Shown: positions 24,036 through 36,727 of the stretch, piece by piece
Layout: every line of letters starts with the position of its first letter
How positions within the stretch are numbered: position 1 is the first letter of the stretch
NCBI RefSeq assembly: GCF_051020765.1
Contig: NC_134943.1
Location: 8,494,001 to 8,558,000 of the forward strand
Reading direction: 5' to 3'
Source of the DNA: Lasioglossum baleicum
Taxonomy: Eukaryota; Arthropoda; Insecta; Hymenoptera; Halictidae
DNA length: 64,000 nucleotides
Notes under the pieces: generated by a model
Seen by the model: only the letters and a program-made list of their open reading frames with translations
Told to the model about the DNA's origin: nothing
Databases searched by the model: none
Made by a program: the position numbers and the translations under genes

Positions 24036-24228
24036 CACTACACCCACCACTGCCGGTCAAACGACCGGTTTCATATGTTTCGTCTCACGATCATTGAAAT
24101 TATGAAGTTGCTTACACGGAAATTAATTCGAGACATTTCTATATCCAAGCAAACATTGCAATAAGAATTGCACGAAATCTAAATACATTATGTTTGATGC
24201 CTCGTCATTTTTGTCAAGCTCATATTAG
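24036..24228 (-). mobile_element. Truncated piggyBac-like MITE
   Basis: Preceded by TTAA (24032-24035) and beginning CACTACACCCACCACTGCC, followed by the small palindrome CCGGTCAAACGACCGG. The next 180 bases match the reverse complement of 44919-45148. The far end is missing; the sequence switches at about 24228 to a fragment of the pogo-like family found at 48810-49642. Confidence 0.7.
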
Positions 24229-24335
24229 CTTGCCGAGTTGTCGTTGTATGCGTCAAATCTTGTAATCGAATTTCATATCACTTCCAGATGAGCTAGAGAC
24301 TTGAAACTTTAAACATACCTCAGAACTGGATGACA
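24229..24335 (-). mobile_element. Fragment of pogo-like MITE family (see 48810-49642)
   Basis: Matches the reverse complement of 49283-49375, including the stretch around TCTAGCTCATC and TACAAGATTTGACGC. Both terminal repeats are absent. It was joined to the preceding TTAA element by deletion or recombination. Confidence 0.6.
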
Positions 24336-24625
24336 ATGCAATATTAAAAAACAAATTAAACGTGATCGCGTTCAGCGATCCCCACTCCGCGCGCCAGCGC
24401 TCCCTACTCCACTACGCGTTCCCACTCCAACTCATCCCCACTCCACTGACCCACTTCGCACCGATGGAGCTCAGTCAGTGTCCCGTTCATTCAGTTCTAT
24501 TTCGGACAATTTCGGACTTCATCAAGAAGTCATCCCCTCATTCTATCTCGCGTATTTCCATATCTTGCTATTTCATACCAGTATTACTATATCTTGCGTT
24601 CCATTTAAAAAAGACTAAAAAGTAG
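24336..24625. other. CCCCACTCC-rich unique stretch
   Basis: Five loosely spaced CCCACTCC-type motifs between 24380 and 24445, then nothing recognisable. No gene. Confidence 0.4.
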
Positions 24626-24893
24626 AAAATAAAAAAATATATAAAAGAAACTTTTTAAAAACCACGCTTGTATTAAAATGCACTAAAAAGGAGAGAATAA
24701 TTTTTTTAGACATTGGTCACTATAAATAAAAGCGCGGAGCGCCCACGAAGATTACGTCAATATAGTTTAGCGCTCCACGCTTTTTTATTTATAGACACTA
24801 ATGCCTAAAAAAATTATTTTCTCCTTTTTAGTGCATTTTAATATAAGCGTGGTTTTTAAAAAGTTGTTTTTTATATATATTCTTTTATTGTAA
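24626..24893. mobile_element. Hairpin MITE with long inverted arms
   Basis: A left arm from about 24626 (through CTTTTTAAAAACCACGCTT and GCACTAAAAAGGAGA) pairs with a right arm ending near 24893. The inner stem carries AGCGCGGAGCGC opposite GCGCTCCACGC. The GCACTAAAAAG motif is shared with the hairpin at 2169-2440. No clear target duplication, so the boundaries are approximate. Confidence 0.7.
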
Positions 24894-27800
24894 CATAAGA
24901 CACTTCAATCGGTTTTAGCGCTCGGTAGGCTTAGCGTTGAAGTAAGGAACGCCACAGTTCTTATTTTGTGCAAATATCCGCAGTCTAGTAATGACGCAAG
25001 CGCAGTGTTTCGCAATAACCTTATCCACATATTTAAGTTGGTACGGAAATTGCAAAACTAGACTAGATAAATTTGTGAAAATTGATCGCGCGCGTGCACC
25101 GACCGTTCGTTGGAAATCACGGCTCGTTGATTGCGCTGACGGAATAACGAGGGCGGCTAGGAAGACTTAAATGTCCCGGCGATAAAGTAAAAACGAAACG
25201 GACGGGAATAAAAAGGAGCTAATTTTCGGGGGTGATTCCTGACGTTTCTCGGTCCATTAGCCGCTGATCAGTAGCACGACGACGACTCGATTCGATTCGA
25301 CAAACTGGCTTAATGTAAATCCGAGTTCCGTGCCAGTATTGAATCCCGAACGATTTTCGTTGTCGCAGGGCCGCAGCAGCTCTCCTGGAACGGGTTCAAA
25401 TTTATCGCGAGACCCGCGCTCGGAATTTTTGATCGCACCAATATACCCTCCGCTGAATTTTCCTCGGAAAAGTTACACACTGGTGTGTATCGATATACTC
25501 GCCGAGAGACAGACGAAACAAATTCTCCGCATAACTCGCTTATCGAGGCTATTTACTTTTTAGTTCCCCCGGATAAAAATCCTCCCGCGCGCGCACAATC
25601 GTAAAACTTTTACCGTCCCTGGACGCGAAAAATTTCCAAGCCTTCCCCCCCCCCCATCCCCTACGTTACTCTTTACGATCCGAATATAAAAGCGATCGAA
25701 TTTTTATCGTTTCCATCTAATTATTTCACTGTTCGACGACTTCGTGCGAATTCTGTTTCCGGAGAATCGCAGGCGAGAAGGCAGCCGATGATTTTTGCTT
25801 TCAATTTTATCGAATTTTACGCGAATAGAATGGAGAGGAATTTTTTCAAAAATTGTTTAGACCCGTCTCGACGTTGAAATTGTTGAACAGTAAAACATTG
25901 TACCGTATAACGAACAGGGGTGCAAAAAAAAAAAATAGCTGGAACCCTCGAAAGAGCATCCCCTCGGTCCCTTTCACCCGATTTATCCCCTTCCGACTAC
26001 AACGGTGCTCGATACCACAATTTATCACGCGAACCGTGAAAATTAAAAACTCCCCTTGTTCCCGGATCGCCGCGGGGGTGTTATCGATATCCGGGATCGC
26101 ACTTGGCTGTTTGTCGAGCCCGCGGATTCCCGAATAATTAGTACACCCACGAAATTCCGTGGAAAAGCCGGTACCCGCGCGTTCGTTCGCCAAGGGTTTT
26201 AATTAGGGCCGAGGGCCGCGAGAGAGAAAGAGGGGGGGTTCGTTTCTCGAAAAGAAGCCCTTCCCAGCCGGTGAAGCCGTGCTTCTCTTTGATCGGACTC
26301 GTCCGCCCCCGACCCTGGTGCTCTTTTTTCAGAAGGATCGGACGACACCCTTGAAAAAGTCGATTTAAACTCGTTTTGCGAATTTATCCATGAAAAATCT
26401 TCCACTCGACCAATGTACAGGGTGTCCCTCGACAACATCCTCGCCAACTCGAAAGGTAAACTGAAAACGGGGTAAAAAAAAATTGCCGGCACGATGCTTC
26501 GAGTTTTCGAGCCCGTTTTTTTTTTTTTATCGAAGCGTCGCATGAAAAATTTCGGTGTACGCAGAATTACTCGTCCCATTGTCGCTTCTGACCGCGAGCG
26601 CCGTGACGCGTTCCGTGCACGCCGCGAATTGAAACGGTGTCTGACAAACGATCAAGAGAGACGAACGCGAATGAAAACGTCAATCTGATACAGTGATAAA
26701 TGCGAAGCTAATTCAAAGGCTCGACAGCGATCGAACCGATGATATCTCCAGCTCGATTTATATATTTCGTTTCAACACGGCTTTACATCTAGTGAAAATA
26801 AATCATACGCGCGAACGAGCCGAAGGGAACCTGGCACTCGAATGCCGAATCAAATGACTATTTTCATTGAATTTACTGCACTCTCTATTTCTCTCTCCAA
26901 CATTGCTCTAAACTCTTTCGCTACTAAATCACAAAATTGTGAAGCTGCAGGTAAGCCGGTATACACTTATCGGATATGTTCGATCAGTGTAGCTGCTCGC
27001 GAGCCGCTCAAAGCCCTCGCTAGCTGCCAAACAGACTCGACTCCCGGTGTCTGCCGCTGGCAAAGCGAATTTCGACTCTCGTTTATTAGCCGGTGGTCTC
27101 GGACTGTTCTCGCGCGCGACTCGCTGAACAATTAAACACGCGACACCGAATTTATCGGCGGTATCGATAACCTTCTACTCCTGACAAATCATAGCGAGGC
27201 ATAGGCGAGGCGAGGCGAGGCGGGGCGGGTCGGGTCGAGGCCGTGACAGAGGCCGGGGGAAAATTTATTGGAAAGTCCGGCGGCGGCGTGACGTCGCTAT
27301 CGAAGATTCAATTCGCCGCGCCGGTTCGTTGATAGCGATCGGGGGTTCGGGATCGAATCGATGCGGCTAGGCTAGACTAGGCGTACCGGTTCAATGGCAG
27401 CAACTTTTGTTGGATCGCACGCGTGCACATCCTCTCTTTTCGCCCTTTCTGCCCCGGCCCTGGAAACCGCGACCAATTCTATCGCCACGCGTTATTCCGT
27501 TGGACGGCGCGATGCATTATTCCTCCATTCTTTTCAACCCCACCAATCCCCTCTTATTTATATTTCCTCGTCTCCTCCCTGCACCGCGCTTCGCTCCTTT
27601 CATTTTTAATCCCGTCGATACCTCGCGGTTTCGTTATCGGCAAACCTTCCCCTTCTCTCGCGTTCTTCGCTTATAATCACGGTCGGCAGCTTCTTCTGCA
27701 CTGATTTTTCCTCGGACCTTCGATAAAACCTGCTCGGCAACTATTTCATCTGCTGGGCACGCCAACTCCGTCGCAGGAGGACTTCAATTTTACATTATTG

Positions 27801-27894
27801 CACCCGTGAATCTCACGAGGCTCGTCTTTTCACACTGCGCAACGCTGTGACGATGCTACATGTGCCCATAATTATGAAAATGGTGTCAGTTTTA
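24894..27894. other. Mostly CpG-rich unique sequence
   Basis: No gene supported. Contains a solo family-K end at about 24970-24990 (minus strand) and a C11 run near 25647. A lone CAGGGTGTCCC end (see 16439-16734) is at about 26416. A GGCGA-rich simple stretch lies at 27199-27237. Overlapping frames at 27394-27704 and elsewhere show no homology. Confidence 0.45.
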
Positions 27895-28274
27895 CAGGGC
27901 GAGTCACCTAACGTTGCCACCTCGAATATGTTTGTTGTTTTTAAAGCCTAAGTATGAAGTCTACAAAGTAAGGGGCTTCGAAAATTAGTGAGTGATTAAC
28001 GAGTAGACTGCTTATTTTTAATTGTTATATGGACTAGGAGCTACTTAGAAAGTTTATACGTGCATGGGTAATTATAGTCACTGAATTCCCAACGAAAGGG
28101 ACTATCATTGTAGGTGTTTAAAAAAGGGTGCTTCCATTTTTAAAAAATGAAGGTGACCTTGATATTTCTAAAAAAAATCACATAAAAGCAAAAATATTTT
28201 TGGTATCATGTGAGACCCACATCTTTAAAAACAACGAAAATATTTGAGGTGGCAACGTTAGGCGACTCACCCTG
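27895..28274. mobile_element. TA-flanked MITE with about 50-bp inverted repeats
   Basis: 380 bp. Starts CAGGGCGAGTCACCTAACGT and ends with its reverse complement carrying a few mismatches, with the arms matching to a GTTGTTTTTAAAG stretch. TA at 27893-27894 and 28275-28276. A Tc1/mariner-like duplication; no coding capacity. Confidence 0.85.
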
Positions 28275-28300
28275 TATACTTCTTGGTTCGAGATATTTAA

Positions 28301-28557
28301 CCCTTAGCACGCTCGAATGGTGATTCATAGTCACCACTAAAAATTGCTGAACTATTATTCACAATATTGTTTATATTATTAAATATATCGGTATTTAATC
28401 AATTACTAAATATTTAGGTATTGTATGAGGTATTGTATCAACTTCACATCCATAAAATTTAAAAAATCATAGGAAATGGAATTATTCTAGGTCGGGAGAA
28501 ATGTTACATTTTATAGTTAAAATAGCTCCGAGTGCGAAAGACGAAAGGAAAAGGATA
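28301..28557. mobile_element. TTAA-flanked repeat starting CCCTTAGCAC
   Basis: TTAA lies at 28297-28300 and 28558-28561. The left end CCCTTAGCACGCTCGA has its counterpart in a right part carrying GTTAAAATAGCTCCGAGTGC. The left half is shared with 42846-42960 and a shorter part with 16340-16390; the right part is shared with 37360-37396. TTAA flanks suggest a piggyBac-type element, but the terminal repeats are poorly preserved. Confidence 0.5.
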
Positions 28558-29379
28558 TTAACACTAAATGAATTCCACATATGTAATGCTGAAATTAACG
28601 AGCACTATATAACTAATATCGTAACAATTACATTGAATTAATTTAGTTTAAAATAATGTTAATGTTAATTTAACTTAGACCCCACTTTTATAACGAAACC
28701 GATATAATTTCATTTTTTAAATACAAAGAGATTGAACAACGTAAACAGTATTTCGAAAATAATGGCACTTCGATCAAATCTTGCCCAACTATTGGAAGAT
28801 CTACAGGGTAACCACTGTGCCATATCGATTCCGGAAGACCGTAACAATAAAATGTAATAAATAAAAGCGTCACCGCTGGTTCACCGCATAAGAACCGAAA
28901 ACAAAAATAAGGATTGCGAAACAGCAACTGGACACAGACGTTTAAACATTATCTCCCGTTGCCTCACGGTTGAAAAGATCGTGATGCAAGAAGGGGTTGA
29001 ATCATCGCGGCCGCCTTTGACATCGCCGATAAGACGTCCGCGGCGGATGATAACACGTCGGACTACATACATACCACGAAAAATCGAATCGTCTCTTTTC
29101 TTGGCTACGGTCGTGGCCGGCCATCCTGTCGTTTATTATTCAAACGGACGCCGCGCCGGGCATCCCGGGAAAAAAATGTTTCCAGATGAGGGTCTCTCGT
29201 CCGGCGCGGCGCGGCGATCGAACGAATAGGGGAGAAATGGTCGACGACCGGACACCGCAGTCGACGTGGTCTCATCGATTCGTTTCTAAATGCGTCGACC
29301 GGCTCCGTTAACCTCTTCCACTAGACCCGTTCGGATAACGGAGGCTCCGCTATATTTTACTCCCATGGAAAATAACTAA
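28558..29379. other. Old repeat remnant then CpG-rich unique sequence
   Basis: 28558-28660 (TTAACACTAAATGAATTCC onwards) resembles 53885-53960, so it is a second dispersed family. 28890-29330 is CpG-rich. No gene. Confidence 0.45.
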
Positions 29380-30215
29380 CCCTCCGGAAAATCGCGACTG
29401 AAACGTCTATCTGCGTCGTTAGCCAAAAATAATTTGCAAATTATTCATTTTCGTCTGCCTGAATCGCAACGTGTACTGGAACCTAATTAAAATTTATCTC
29501 TTCCCTTAACGTTTCACTCTAAACGGGAAAATTCTACCCCTCTCTTGGAAATTGCGCCTGAAACATCTGCTAGGCTATTTGCATCGTTAGTCAAACATAA
29601 TTTACAATGTGAAATAATTTGAAAAATGAACATTGTCTGCTCGAGTCGTAACGTACTGGAACCTAATTAAAATTTATATCTCTTCCTTTAATCTTTAAAC
29701 CTTAAGTCTATTTGCATCGTTAGTCAAACATAATTTACTGTAATGTAAAACAATTTGCAAAATAAACATTATCTGCGTGAATTGCAACGTGTGTATACTG
29801 GATCCTAATTAAAATTGATCTCTTCCCTTAACCTTTAACTCTAAATAGGAAAATTCTACACCTCTTGAAAATTGCGCCTGAAGCATCTGCTAGTCTATTT
29901 GCATCGTTAGTCAAACATAATTTACAATGTAAAACAATTTGCAAAATGAACAGTATCCTCCTGAATTGCAACGTAATGGAATCTAATTAAAGTTTATCTT
30001 TTCCTTTAACCCCTTTAACCGTAAATAGAAAAATTCTACTCCTCTGGAAAATTGTGACTGAAACATCTTCTAGTCAATATCTGCGTCGTTAGTCAAACAT
30101 AATTTACAATAATTTAAAATAATTTGCAAAATAAATATTGCTTGCGTGAATCGCAACTATTAAAGTTTATCTCTTCCCTTAATCTTTAACTCTAAATAGG
30201 AAAATTCTATTCCTT
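29380..30215 (+). repeat. Diverged tandem array, about 170-187-bp period
   Basis: Five to six units are marked by a GCRTCGTTAGTCAAACATAA motif at about 29413, 29581, 29714, 29901 and 30083. Each is followed by AATTTGCAAAAT, a CCTAATTAAAATTTATCTC stretch and a GGAAAATTCTAC stretch. Spacings of 168, 133, 187 and 182 show one shortened unit. Identity is lower than in the 7.1-8.8 kb array, so this is an older array that is no longer homogenised. Confidence 0.85.
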
Positions 30216-33200
30216 CGATTTTCTATACAAATGTCGATAGTGTTTACCATTGGTAAAACGCTGGAAAATGTGAACCGATTGTTTGACAAGATATAAAACA
30301 ACCTTTACCCTATCCAGAGTATGCATGTTATAATTTTCCATTTTTAGAGTGAACGACAAGAAAGCTCTCTGGTATCTACAATAATATTTTCTTGTCTATC
30401 TGGCAAGGTCAATTAATGGGCAGAGGAAAAGTTTGGTGGAAGACCGCGCGCGTCTCACGATAGTTTTATTGTTCGTCTAATCGGCGAGCGACCGAAGCCT
30501 CGACAAGCCAAGAATAATATCGATAACCCGGTCGCCGACAAATAAGCGAGATCGATAGCCTCTCTTCTGTCCGGGACTGGCAGCAATGAAATCTGAAATT
30601 GTTTTGCGCGCCTTCCGTTTGTCAAAACAATTTCGCTCGATTTTTCGGAGAGCCAAGGAAGAACGGAGTCGCGAACTTTCCAATCTACAAAGAAAGTTAG
30701 CCAACTTCGATGTACTTTGCAGGATTCGGGGAGCAGATCGCTTCTCCATCGACGCGAGCTCTGTCTCTCTCTCTCTCTCTCTCTTTCTCGAAACGAGAGA
30801 GACGGATAAAACGAAAAAATCGATCACCGGGGAAAAAGGAGAACGCATCGCCGCACGATTGCTAGGAAATTAAATACATCGGTCGGGACCGGTGCTTTCA
30901 GAAAGGAAGTCGAGGTCCCGGTGGTTACGGCCGATTCGAAGAAACTCCTAACAAAGTTTCGAAGTTCAAGGGTCAACTCGATTCGCGGCGGTCGTAACGA
31001 GATCGAACTAAGTGGCTTCCTGTTAAGCGTGGCTATAAATCGCGCGACCCAGTCGCCTTTTGTCTCTTTCTCCGCCGAAAAAACTACCAAAAAATATCTA
31101 ATTTCTTCTCCTCATCCAGGCTCACTTTCGACTATAACCTCTTCGTGTTCTCAAATTACTTTCATTCACTTTAACCTTTGCAGACGAATAGATTTCTACA
31201 CTTATTTCGCATAAAGAAATGGTGGAATTAAATGAAAAATATAGTCTGACGTTACTAGAATAATTGCGCCTGGTAATCTGTACGTATGGTGCAGAGACAC
31301 TACACCGAATAAAACTGTTTTCCGTCCGTACCTTCGAGCGGCCGTTCTCCGCAGCCCCAGAGAATTAATTCGTGCTATTCATCACGGCTGGTTTCAACCC
31401 CAGATTTTAATTTTTAGTGGAGCGGTTCTTGAGAATGAATTTTGCTGGCAGAGAAATAGCAAAGAGAAAGGGGGAGGGAGAGAAAGGAAGAGAATTTCAA
31501 AGGGAACGTGTGGCGAGCGTGGATCACGTAACGGCAATCTTTAGCCTGGTAACAGGGGAGCCGGTGTTCCGGTTCGGCATCGATTCTCGTCACGCGACAA
31601 CCAATCGTCGTTCAAATAGTTAATATCGGCCGGTCGGTGGCCGCGACGATCAATTCGTTCTGGAAAATTATTATTAATTCGCCGGGAGATGGTCGTCCGA
31701 TGTCCCCTCTGAATCGCTAATCACGAAATTATTCGAAATAATGAAATCACCGACGATTCCTTTCTCTTTCGGACGCTTTCTCGATTCAACTTCGATAAAT
31801 TATACGCTTTTAATCACACTTTCGACGCTTGGTTCACAGTATCGGAGAACAGCACAGCGATAAGTAAAAACATTCGCTCGTCTATTGCAAAATTCACCGT
31901 GGAGAATGTCGGCGAACGAAACTGTCACTGATGTCGCACTGTCCGCGGAAGACGAGGGTTTAATTGTTTTTCCTAGTCTGTCGCGTCGGTTTCCATTGGT
32001 TCCTAATTTTTTGGATAGGGCAGCCGCGTATCCCCGAGTTGCTGCTAGAGATTATGGTTGAGTTCTCTCTCTTGAATTGCGAGGGCCAATAAAAATAAAG
32101 ATGACATTCAGAAGCAAAACAACGTTCGTATTAGACTAGATTCTATTTGAAATTTTCAGGGCGAGTCTATCTCGGCACTGTACGGCGAGGGGCTAATCTA
32201 ATTCCGCAAGCGGTTGCAATTTTGGAAGGCACCGATCCGATCGATGCATTCCTGCGGTAGATCATTCTCAAGGACCGGGACCAACGAAACGGAATTCCAA
32301 TAGTCCACAAACCGAAAGGATTTGCCCGGCGCGAAACACGATTAAGGCAAAAGCGCCAATAGTTGACCAGTTAGGAAAAATTCTCTGCGTGAACGATGGT
32401 GAATGCATTTTATCCTTTACTATTAAATAGAGAGACTCTAAGCGTGAAAGTACTGTTCGAACTTCTTACAATGTGTAACAAAGCTAGCTTCTTAAAATTG
32501 ATTGTATTGTGCAAACTTTATAGATGTTTTTGGAAATTCAATAATTGTGTCGAAAGTTGACCATCCTTGAGAACGAGAAAACGACTAATTGACCATACGT
32601 TAGTTAGTGGTTGACCACTAGAAAGGGCAAATACAAGTGATAAGAAGTTAATACTATATAAAATCTTATTTAGGAACAGTATAGGTAAATGTTTCGCGGT
32701 TTGCTTGTTCTGAATTAATACGAGAAACTATATTTATCTATCGCGTCTTTTTCGAAAGATTATTACGTCCAGAAACATTATTTTTCGTCCGACATTAAAC
32801 AAACATTATTTTACGTCCAGAAAAATGGTCAACCACTGATACGAGTTCAATTACTGGCGCCTTTCCCTTAATTTGAACGACGCAGGACACGTATTCGTTC
32901 GCCGAGTGAACGAGTAAATGCGCCGGCAAGCGCCAGTTACCAAAATTAGCCGAATCCCCTAATTCGATCGGTCGCTAAACAAGGGAACGCGACACGAAAC
33001 GACTGGCCTATTATCGAGAGTAGGTGTGCGCGTTGAAAGCGCCGCGCCGTTCCAACCGGTCGTAATCGAAGTCGCAGCGACACGCAGGGTCGAGGAAAAT
33101 TTAGTTAAAGGTCCATTCTCTGCAAGTTGCAGCCATCTGGTGGACCCAGGAAAATTCGCTCCACAAAGGATTCGGATGGCCACGAGCACCGTTTCATCCG

Positions 33201-33774
33201 CGTGCTGGACCACCTTTGCACCTGACCGGGCTGCTGCACACTATCGTCTTTCCACCGACTATTTTTCAGTACGAATCACATGAGAGCTAAACAATTTTAG
33301 AAAACCCTCAACCCCTGATTTGTAGAAACGACGGTGTCAATTAATCCAGCTGACGTTCTCAGTTGAACCAAACACACGAGATTGAGTCGCACACTAATGT
33401 TGTATACCAACGATAAGATTCTCTCTAGCATTAGTAATCACTCATGTAATCTAAACGTTTCAGTTCGTCTCTCTATCTTCAGGTCGACATTCCATCTACC
33501 ATTACTCATCTTCGAACCTCATCCCCATGATTCATCCCTTACTGACCATTAGACCTAAAACAACCCCCACTTTACAGAACCCAAAACCTATATCTCCTGC
33601 TGATTTCTTCCTCTCGCGAGCATTCTTTTCTCAGTCTTCATTCGCTTCCGATCAGCCTCTTACCGAGTCTTGTCTAGACAACTAAGATTTGTATTACGCC
33701 CGTAGTTTGTATTTCGTTTAGAAAAATTGTACTTAATAAATATATTTATATTGAGTATCCGGAATACAACACTA
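30216..33774. other. Unique sequence, no gene supported
   Basis: Includes a TC tract at 30764-30785 and CpG-rich stretches without coding features. 32390-32880 is AT-rich with a short direct repeat TTACGTCCAGAAA (about 32764 and 32811). No repeat family with ends was identified. Confidence 0.45.
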
Positions 33775-33975
33775 ACAAGGGGAAGACCCCAAGTGTTCGA
33801 CTTCGATTTTGATTGACTTTTCAATCAATAAGGTATGAAAGCTAAATTGTTTATATCTTTCAAACTATTGGGTAACTACACCTAATATTTTGCAGACGTC
33901 ATTAGGGATCCATATATCATCGTCTCACAAATAGTTATCAAAATCGAAGTCGGGCATTTGCGGTCCTTCCCTTGT
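33775..33975. mobile_element. Short MITE with about 40-bp inverted repeats
   Basis: 201 bp. Left end ACAAGGGGAAGACCCCAAGT and right end CCTTCCCTTGT fold together; both arms continue to the shared CGACTTCGATTTTGAT. The flanking duplication is unclear (at most 2-3 bases), so the superfamily is open. Confidence 0.7.
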
Positions 33976-36011
33976 AGGAACAGAGGTACCTGTGCTTCAG
34001 CTAGAATGTTATTTTGCCTTGCTCAACCACGGCAAAATAAAAATGTGCTACCTCGAGTTAGAATTAAAGCGTGTGGCTTTCGTTGATGTCGAGGTGTCGG
34101 ACAATTTCGAGATTCTGCGCCGGTGGTGCGGACATTTTTGCAAAAGGGAGGTCAAAGTTGGCCCGATCGAGACCCGGAAGCCTCGGAGGTGAACGGACAC
34201 GGAAAAGCGGCTGCAAGAGGCGTCTCGCGGCAAACAAAGCCCGACAAACTCGTTTGCAGCATCGAGACGAGGCGAGGCACGGAGTGGTTGGCACAATCTG
34301 GGACACGAATTCCCGGCGGATCGACGATCCATCCATCGCGAGCCGGTCTCTCGCGATCCTAAACCGTGCGCACAGGCCTACACGCGTCACCGATGCTTGA
34401 AAACCGGTCCTGCATAGCTCTCCACAGCCCCGCTGCAACCCACCACGAACCTGTCCGACCGCTGTGCATTATTCCGCTAACAAAAAGATCCTCTCGATGC
34501 GATCAAAAAATCAAACTTTCCAATTGTAAGCCGAGAATCTTTCAACTCTTACCCTTCCGGCGTACTCTCGGCGGGGAATTAGAAAAGCGGTTTTTACCTG
34601 TAACAGAAAACGCATACGTCAGATCGGTGTGCTCGATTCGTCTCGTGGAAAAAGTTGCTCAAAGAGAGGGGCCAGTACATAGTGGTCAAAAAATTTTTGA
34701 TTGATTCGTCAGAGAATCGTGCCGCCGCACAGTGGTCCTTTTCATTGATTTAGCTCATTCAAGCACTGATGAAGTGCTATACTTTATCAAAAGTTGGAGA
34801 TTTTCGTAGGACGTCTGTTGCTGCTAAAATTCTATGAGACAGCTTTTGTATGTTTCAAGTAAGTGGTACACGATCTTTCCAGCATGAACGTTTCGCACGC
34901 AAGTGTGGCCTATACTTTCAACAATTTTGTATCCTTTTATTGTACATCTTCCTGTAATTATTCGCACTTCAACGTTGCAATTCAACAACATATTGCTTTT
35001 TGTTTAAAAACATGCCAAAAATATTGAAAAAATATTAAAAAATGTTTTTGAAATACGTTATTTGATGAAGCTATTTATATTATAAATAATTTTGGCCAGC
35101 TGAAGCAAAGGAAAGTTATTAACACCAAACCAGATTTAATTCCAGATTTTTCGTTTCACGATTATTGAAATGATAGAGATGCTTTCGTGGTAAACGACTA
35201 AATAAACATATTTAATAGCGCAGATATTACAATACAAACCGCTCAAAGTTCGAATAAATTTGTTCTTGTTACTTTTATAAGGCAACATGTACCGGCTACT
35301 TCCGAAGCTCGAGTTAATCGAAACGTTTGACGTCGAATGAAACGAGATGAAACGATTCTTATTTTTATGAAAGACTGGTTATCCAGACAATTGAATAGAC
35401 TTTGCGAATTGCTACGAGAATGCGAGTAATCAAGAGGATAACAAACAACTATGTGCAGTCATCGAGCCCAGTCGGCAAAAACGGATCGGCGGATGTGCGA
35501 GTAATTTCGCGGACGGACGTTCAGTTTGTTCGATGAAATAGTTTTTACCGGTTGGTCGGCGGGTGGGTGGCGGGCTCGGTGTATCCGAGAACGTTCAATC
35601 ATCCCTTTCACGTCCGCGCAGACAATGGGGGGGATCCTCGTCGCGAAAGAGTCGATCGCCTTTCGCTCGCCTAAGAACGCGCGCGTTACGGCTGATCCCT
35701 TTCGGTATCGGCTTAATGTTTCGGGCACGGGATAATAGCAGCGAGAAGAGGGTTTACATTCACGATAACTTCGTACCCCGGCGTTGCAACTTGCCCGCTG
35801 GATTGTATTTCGAGAGGCTTACCCCGGCCCTCGATAAGTGCATCGAATGTCTGCACGCTATAATAGCGTGGTCGAGGGAGTTTAAAGACCCGTTGCGGAG
35901 GATCGAACACGGACTTTCCAGCCGTTGTTTGCACGTTCAATGCCCCACCCATGATTAGAACAGACAAAAATTAGCTTTCGAATTCATGATTCGTGTATCG
36001 CGCAAAATCAG
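33976..36011. other. Unique sequence, no gene supported
   Basis: 34064-34438 and 35526-35958 are CpG-rich, with frames mirrored on both strands and no recognisable domain. 34740-35460 is AT-rich. Confidence 0.45.
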
Positions 36012-36727
36012 GGTACTCGGAGGAGAGAAATATTCTCAATTTTGCGACTTCTGTAGCGTCTGAAATAACTTGTCTCGCGTTTTTCGCGCGGAGTAGGCGT
36101 GGCCAGGCCAGAGGGGCGTGGCCTCGTTGCTCTCGACGCCTCCGAGGACAGTACAGGGCTCCACAGCGCGGAAATACCGTGTAGTGTACCTCGGGCGATC
36201 TCATGAGATTAATTCAACATTAAAAGACTGTGAAATAAAAGTTCTGAAGTTTAAAATCGTAAAAATATTGGAGAAATCCTGAAGAAGTTGATAGAATCCC
36301 GCGAGTGGCGATCAAAATGATTTGTTTCACTTCGCGGGACAATGCTGTAGAGCAAATTGCGTTCAGAGGAGAGAGATATTCTTAATTTAGCGAGTTTTGT
36401 AGTGTCTAAAATAATCTGTATCGCATTCTTCGCGCGAAGAAGGCGTGGCCAGGCCCGAGGGGCGTGGCCTCGTTGCTCTCGACGTCTCCGAGGACACTAC
36501 AGTGCTCCACAGCGCGGAAACACCGTGTAACGTACCTCGAGCGACCTCATGAGATCAATTCAACATTAAGAGACTGTGAAATGAAAGTTCTAAGAATTCC
36601 AGCGTCGAGTTGAAGAATAGCTTGCAAAATGAAGCCAATTTGCAGTCGGCATTCGAACAGAGGAGAGCCTGGAGATAAATCTGGAGTTTGAAATCGTAAA
36701 AATATTGGAGAAATCCTGAAGAGGTTA
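36012..36727 (+). repeat. Tandem duplication, 346-bp offset
   Basis: 36012-36240 and 36358-36586 align at a constant offset of 346 bp, including the GGCGTGGCCAGGCC and GGGCGTGGCCTCGTTGCTCT blocks and CTCATGAGAT. The following AATCGTAAAAATATTGGAGA stretch recurs at 36250 and 36688 with an offset of 438. The second unit therefore carries about 92 extra bases (about 36592-36684), or the first has lost them. Identity is high enough for a fairly recent duplication. It is not coding. Confidence 0.85.

Noticed and set aside
32764..32830. Paired TTACGTCCAGAAA motifs as element ends
   Set aside because: Direct, not inverted, short, and without flanking duplications.
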